A stretch of 6,511 nt of DNA from Erysipelotrichaceae bacterium (GTDB lineage: Bacteria; Bacillota_I; Bacilli_A; Erysipelotrichales; Erysipelotrichaceae), in NCBI GenBank assembly GCA_030533035.1, contig JAUNJW010000117.1, forward strand, positions 1 through 6,511, in the 5' to 3' direction. Shown one piece after another: positions 5,710-6,511 of this stretch (the first letter of the stretch is position 1; each line of letters starts with the position of its first letter). The notes beneath the pieces were generated by a model. It was not told the origin of the DNA. It did no database searches and worked only from the letters and a program-made list of their open reading frames with translations. The position numbers were made by a program, and so were the translations under genes.

Positions 5710-6511
5710 TTAATATCCGAATATCGTTTCAGGGCGGATCCGGCACGGCGCGCCATAGCCGGCATCACACTTTCTGTTATTGCCCTGCCAGCCGGCACCG
5801 AAGGCGAGATCGCCGTTCCATGTCCTGGCATAGTTTTCAAATTTCGACCCGTCGCCGAGATAGATAATCTCGATGTGGCAGTGCGGTCCGGAGCTGTTGC
5901 CGGATGAGCCGACCTGGCCGATCGGTGTGCCGCCGCTGATAATCGTGCCGGAGGCGATCGGTGAGCCGAGCATCATATGATAAGCCGCCACGCCGTACAG
6001 GGAACCGTTGACGACGATCAGGTAATGGACCTGGTTGCCGCCGCCGTAAGCGCCGCCGAACTGGTAGCCGCACATGTTGCCGAGGCCGCCATAGGTCGCG
6101 CAGCCGTTGGCGGAGCTGAGAACAACGCCGCTGCCGATTGCGTAGATCGTTGTGCCGGCCGGGGCCGCGAAGTCATAGCCGAGATGTTCGTAGCCGCTGG
6201 CATACGCCCATGTACCGGCGGAGCGTCTGGCTCCCGGTACGGGGAATGTCCATGTGGAAGGCGCCGCTGCCGGGATATCCTTGAGCTCGCCTGCCGCTGC
6301 CAGGGCAGCCATGGTAGCCGTAATCGAGCTGATATTTGCCGCGATCTGGGCACTCTGGGCACGGTACTCTGCTTCTTTTTCAACAGCCGCGTCCTGGACC
6401 AGCTGAATCTGGGCCTGCACGACTGTTATATCATTCTGGCGTGTGATCAGTACATTCTTCTGCTCAAGCAGCTGGGCCTGGATGACTTCCATTTCGGCCT
6501 TGACCGCTTCC
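5710..6511 (-). CDS. M23-family peptidoglycan endopeptidase with N-terminal coiled coil (5' end outside the window)
   Basis: The frame is open to the right edge, so at least 267 C-terminal residues are present and the N-terminus is missing. The Met at 6492 is internal, because EAVKAE precedes it in frame. Numbering from that Met, residues 1-65 form a Gln/Ala-rich coiled coil. A linker and a LytM/M23 zinc metallopeptidase domain follow. Metal ligands are His103 and Asp107 (HLGYDF) and His206 (HCHIE); catalytic-type histidines are His172 (AAYHMM) and His204. The site is complete, so it should cleave peptidoglycan cross-bridges outside the membrane. A Gly-rich insert (about 130-153) and the C-terminal tail each carry a Cys pair (131/141 and 242/250). 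Coiled coil plus M23 recalls EnvC and other peptidases regulated by FtsEX. ftsX may lie just off the edge, which is inference. The C-terminal style resembles Erysipelotrichia proteins as I remember them. Confidence 0.9.
   Translation of the reverse strand, partial: EAVKAEMEVIQAQLLEQKNVLITRQNDITVVQAQIQLVQDAAVEKEAEYRAQSAQIAANISSITATMAALAAAGELKDIPAAAPSTWTFPVPGARRSAGTWAYASGYEHLGYDFAAPAGTTIYAIGSGVVLSSANGCATYGGLGNMCGYQFGGAYGGGNQVHYLIVVNGSLYGVAAYHMMLGSPIASGTIISGGTPIGQVGSSGNSSGPHCHIEIIYLGDGSKFENYARTWNGDLAFGAGWQGNNRKCDAGYGAPCRIRPETIFGY

Overview
The window looks like a chromosomal segment of a Bacillota bacterium with moderately high GC, plausibly an Erysipelotrichia member. This rests on purine-rich Shine-Dalgarno sites, SigA-type promoters, an AlaT/AlaR-like gene pair, a coiled-coil M23 peptidase beside a CtpA/CtpB-type S41 protease and uvrB, and the style of the M23 C-terminus, which I associate from memory with Erysipelotrichia proteins. 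The lineage call is an inference. Nothing here looks like a mobile element, CRISPR array, phage or defence system.

All genes but one are on the minus strand, so the window reads right to left. From the right edge, a 5'-truncated M23 peptidase with a coiled coil (5710-6511) is followed by a membrane-anchored S41/PDZ protease (4108-5652) and uvrB (2139-4115). A perfect 11-bp hairpin (5675-5700) lies in the gap between the first two genes. The protease and uvrB overlap by 8 nt. The unit ends at a strong hairpin with T-runs on both strands (2083-2136).

That hairpin also terminates a small plus-strand gene for a 64-residue two-helix membrane protein (1854-2048). This gene diverges from a class I/II aminotransferase (620-1795), and the two predicted -10 boxes overlap. 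The aminotransferase is tightly coupled to an Lrp/AsnC-family regulator (127-618): its stop codon is one base before the regulator's start, and its last codons contain the regulator's ribosome binding site. The pair resembles AlaT/AlaR, so the regulator probably controls amino-acid metabolism and perhaps its own operon. A terminator follows (92-112).

The leftmost 90 bases hold a near-consensus minus-strand promoter, a dyad just downstream of its predicted start, and an AAGGAG ribosome binding site on the window boundary. They are the control region of a gene outside the window.

The window is mostly housekeeping. The better leads are the leftward promoter/dyad, the intra-operon hairpin, the Trp-rich small membrane protein, the overlapping divergent promoters, the cysteine pairs in the M23 protein, and uvrB terminating without uvrA.
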